NCBI GenBank assembly: GCA_964386435.1
Contig: CAYLSV010000154.1
Coordinates: 1 to 6,078, forward strand
Reading direction: 5' to 3'
DNA: 6,078 bases
Source of the DNA: CAYLSV01 sp964386435
Lineage (GTDB): Bacteria; Planctomycetota; Phycisphaerae; Tepidisphaerales; Tepidisphaeraceae
In this document: positions 5,030 through 6,078 of the stretch, piece after piece
How the letters are laid out: every line of letters begins with the position of its first letter
Numbering within the stretch: the stretch's first letter is position 1
Notes under the pieces: model-generated
What the model was told of the DNA's origin: nothing
Database searches by the model: none
Seen by the model: only the letters and a program-made list of their open reading frames with translations
Position numbers and translations under genes: made by a program

Positions 5030-6078
5030 ATGAAGGGTCAATCGATGATGGACACGCTAGAACCCCGCCGCCTGCTGGCGGGGCTACCGCATGACTTGGT
5101 TCACGTCAGTTCGTCATATCGCGTCGACCTGCCGGGTGGCACCGTGTTCGTCGCCAGGAACGAGGGCGAGTCGTTGCAACTTTGGACATCCACCGGCACC
5201 GGTACCGAGCGGCCGCTTACCTCTGGGCCGCAGCCGAACCATTTCATCACGTCTGGCGAGCGGAGCACGGCCGTCGCGGGTGGGCAGGCGTTTTACCTGG
5301 CCGATAATCAGATCTGGCGGACCGATGGCACCCGCGCTGGAACCGTGTTGGTCTTCGATCCTCCCGGCGACGAGGCGGTCGGGTGGCCCGTCGCCTGGCG
5401 GGGGGCGGCGTGGTTTGTCGCCGGTGGCGAGCTGTACGTGACCAATGGCACGCCCGCCGGCACCCGCCGGCCGCTGTCGGATTATGGTGTGCCGACCGAG
5501 GGCCGGCCGAGTGGCACGTTGCTCGGCACGCCTGTCATCAGCATCCATGTGCTGGGGCCTGACCGGCTTGGTCTGGTCGTCGCCGAGTGGGTACGGCTGC
5601 CCGGCAACACGGGCGGGACCAACACCCGCCAGTTGCTCATGTCGTTCGACGGCACGCAAGTCGACGAGAAGGCCATCGCCATCAGCGAAACCGGCGGCGG
5701 CCTTTATGCCAGGCTCGACGTCGACCGCTTCCATGGCCAGGATGTCCCACAAGTCACGTGGCGCGGCTACCGCCGGGGCGAGGAGCAACGTACAACGATC
5801 CACACGGATGGCGTTCAGGTGTGGCAACAGGCACCAATGCTCTCGTCCCGCCGCGTGATCAGTTGGCAAGACGAGGGCGTGGTGGAGGAAATCACCCGTC
5901 CCGGTGGCGAAGTGACGCGGCGGACCGTCTACGAGCCGCGGCCCGACGGCGAGCCGCGGCTGTACGAGGCGGGCGGGCGGCTGGTGATCGGCCCGTTCGA
6001 CTCCGACGCCGAGGCGGGCGTGGGCGAGTACCGCCTGCTCGACCCGGCCACCGGCGAGGCGCAGCCGCTGGGCCGCTT
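5030..6078 (+). CDS. LEPR-XLL / ELWxxDGT-repeat surface protein, N-terminal part (3' truncated by window edge)
   Basis: An uninterrupted frame of 349 codons running off the right edge. Residues 10-18 read LEPRRLLAG, the LEPR-XLL motif found near the N-terminus of large extracellular proteins, chiefly in Planctomycetota. After it come degenerate ELWxxDGTxxGT units: 'LQLWTSTGTGTERPLT' (49-64), 'NQIWRTDGTRAGTVLVFD' (93-110) and 'GELYVTNGTPAGTRRPL' (133-149). Their aromatic residues are 44 and 40 positions apart, the size of a beta-propeller blade. Residues beyond 150 stay beta-rich in appearance but lose the motif. There is no classical signal peptide, so export, if any, would depend on the LEPR-XLL region. 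The first ATG (5030) lacks a ribosome site. The ATG at 5045 (residue 6) has AAGGG seven bases upstream and may be the real start, leaving 'MMDTLEPRRLLAG'. The gene is divergent from dnaN. The family call is good; ligand and function are unknown. Confidence 0.85.
   Translation, partial: MKGQSMMDTLEPRRLLAGLPHDLVHVSSSYRVDLPGGTVFVARNEGESLQLWTSTGTGTERPLTSGPQPNHFITSGERSTAVAGGQAFYLADNQIWRTDGTRAGTVLVFDPPGDEAVGWPVAWRGAAWFVAGGELYVTNGTPAGTRRPLSDYGVPTEGRPSGTLLGTPVISIHVLGPDRLGLVVAEWVRLPGNTGGTNTRQLLMSFDGTQVDEKAIAISETGGGLYARLDVDRFHGQDVPQVTWRGYRRGEEQRTTIHTDGVQVWQQAPMLSSRRVISWQDEGVVEEITRPGGEVTRRTVYEPRPDGEPRLYEAGGRLVIGPFDSDAEAGVGEYRLLDPATGEAQPLGR

Noticed and set aside
4705..5031. Minus-strand frame of 108 codons upstream of dnaN, whose ATG overlaps the plus-strand ATG at a CATG
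   Set aside because: The translation is arginine/alanine-rich low complexity with less codon bias than its neighbours, has no ribosome site and resembles no family I know. The shared CATG is probably coincidence.
5114..5869. Minus-strand frame of 251 codons opposite the LEPR-XLL gene
   Set aside because: The plus-strand frame carries recognisable LEPR-XLL and ELWxxDGT motifs and stays open to the edge; the minus frame shows no motif.

Overview
The window is GC-rich chromosomal DNA. It most likely comes from a member of the Planctomycetota, possibly the Phycisphaerae side. The best evidence is the gene running off the right end, which opens with a LEPR-XLL motif (LEPRRLLAG) followed by degenerate ELWxxDGT-type repeats, a combination typical of large surface or secreted proteins in that phylum. 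The phylum call is inferred from protein motifs, since there is no rRNA here.

Layout, left to right: (1) the 3' end of a plus-strand TPR protein (to 664). (2) A GTAG-footed REP-like inverted pair (663-769) filling the gap between two convergent stop codons. (3) A minus-strand two-domain enzyme (773-2782) joining a Gfo/Idh/MocA-type NAD(P)-dependent dehydrogenase to an aldo/keto reductase. (4) A second REP-like inverted pair with perfect 40-bp arms (2852-2970). (5) A minus-strand replication pair, the sliding clamp dnaN (3528-4637) followed by a DUF721/DciA-like helicase-loader gene (2990-3412), separated by a 115-bp spacer that is almost entirely a heptamer-patterned inverted repeat. (6) About 390 bp of divergent intergenic DNA. 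(7) The start of the LEPR-XLL gene (5030 to the end of the window, still open).

The functional core is dnaN-dciA, two replisome genes probably transcribed together. In many bacteria these lie in a dnaA-dnaN-recF-dciA-gyrB cluster; here recF is missing between them and dnaA is not upstream. The oxidoreductase, TPR and LEPR-XLL genes have no evident link to replication.

The most interesting signal is non-coding. The two REP-like pairs, about 2 kb apart, have different primary sequences but the same architecture: a GTAG foot, a 7-bp stem, a 3-nt loop, and two copies head to head. Two stem positions differ by compensatory changes that preserve pairing. They look like BIME-type elements of one family, of the kind moved in trans by REP-associated tyrosine transposases (RAYT, IS200/IS605-like). 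No transposase is present in the window. A third, unrelated inverted repeat between dnaN and dciA overlaps the dciA ribosome-binding site.
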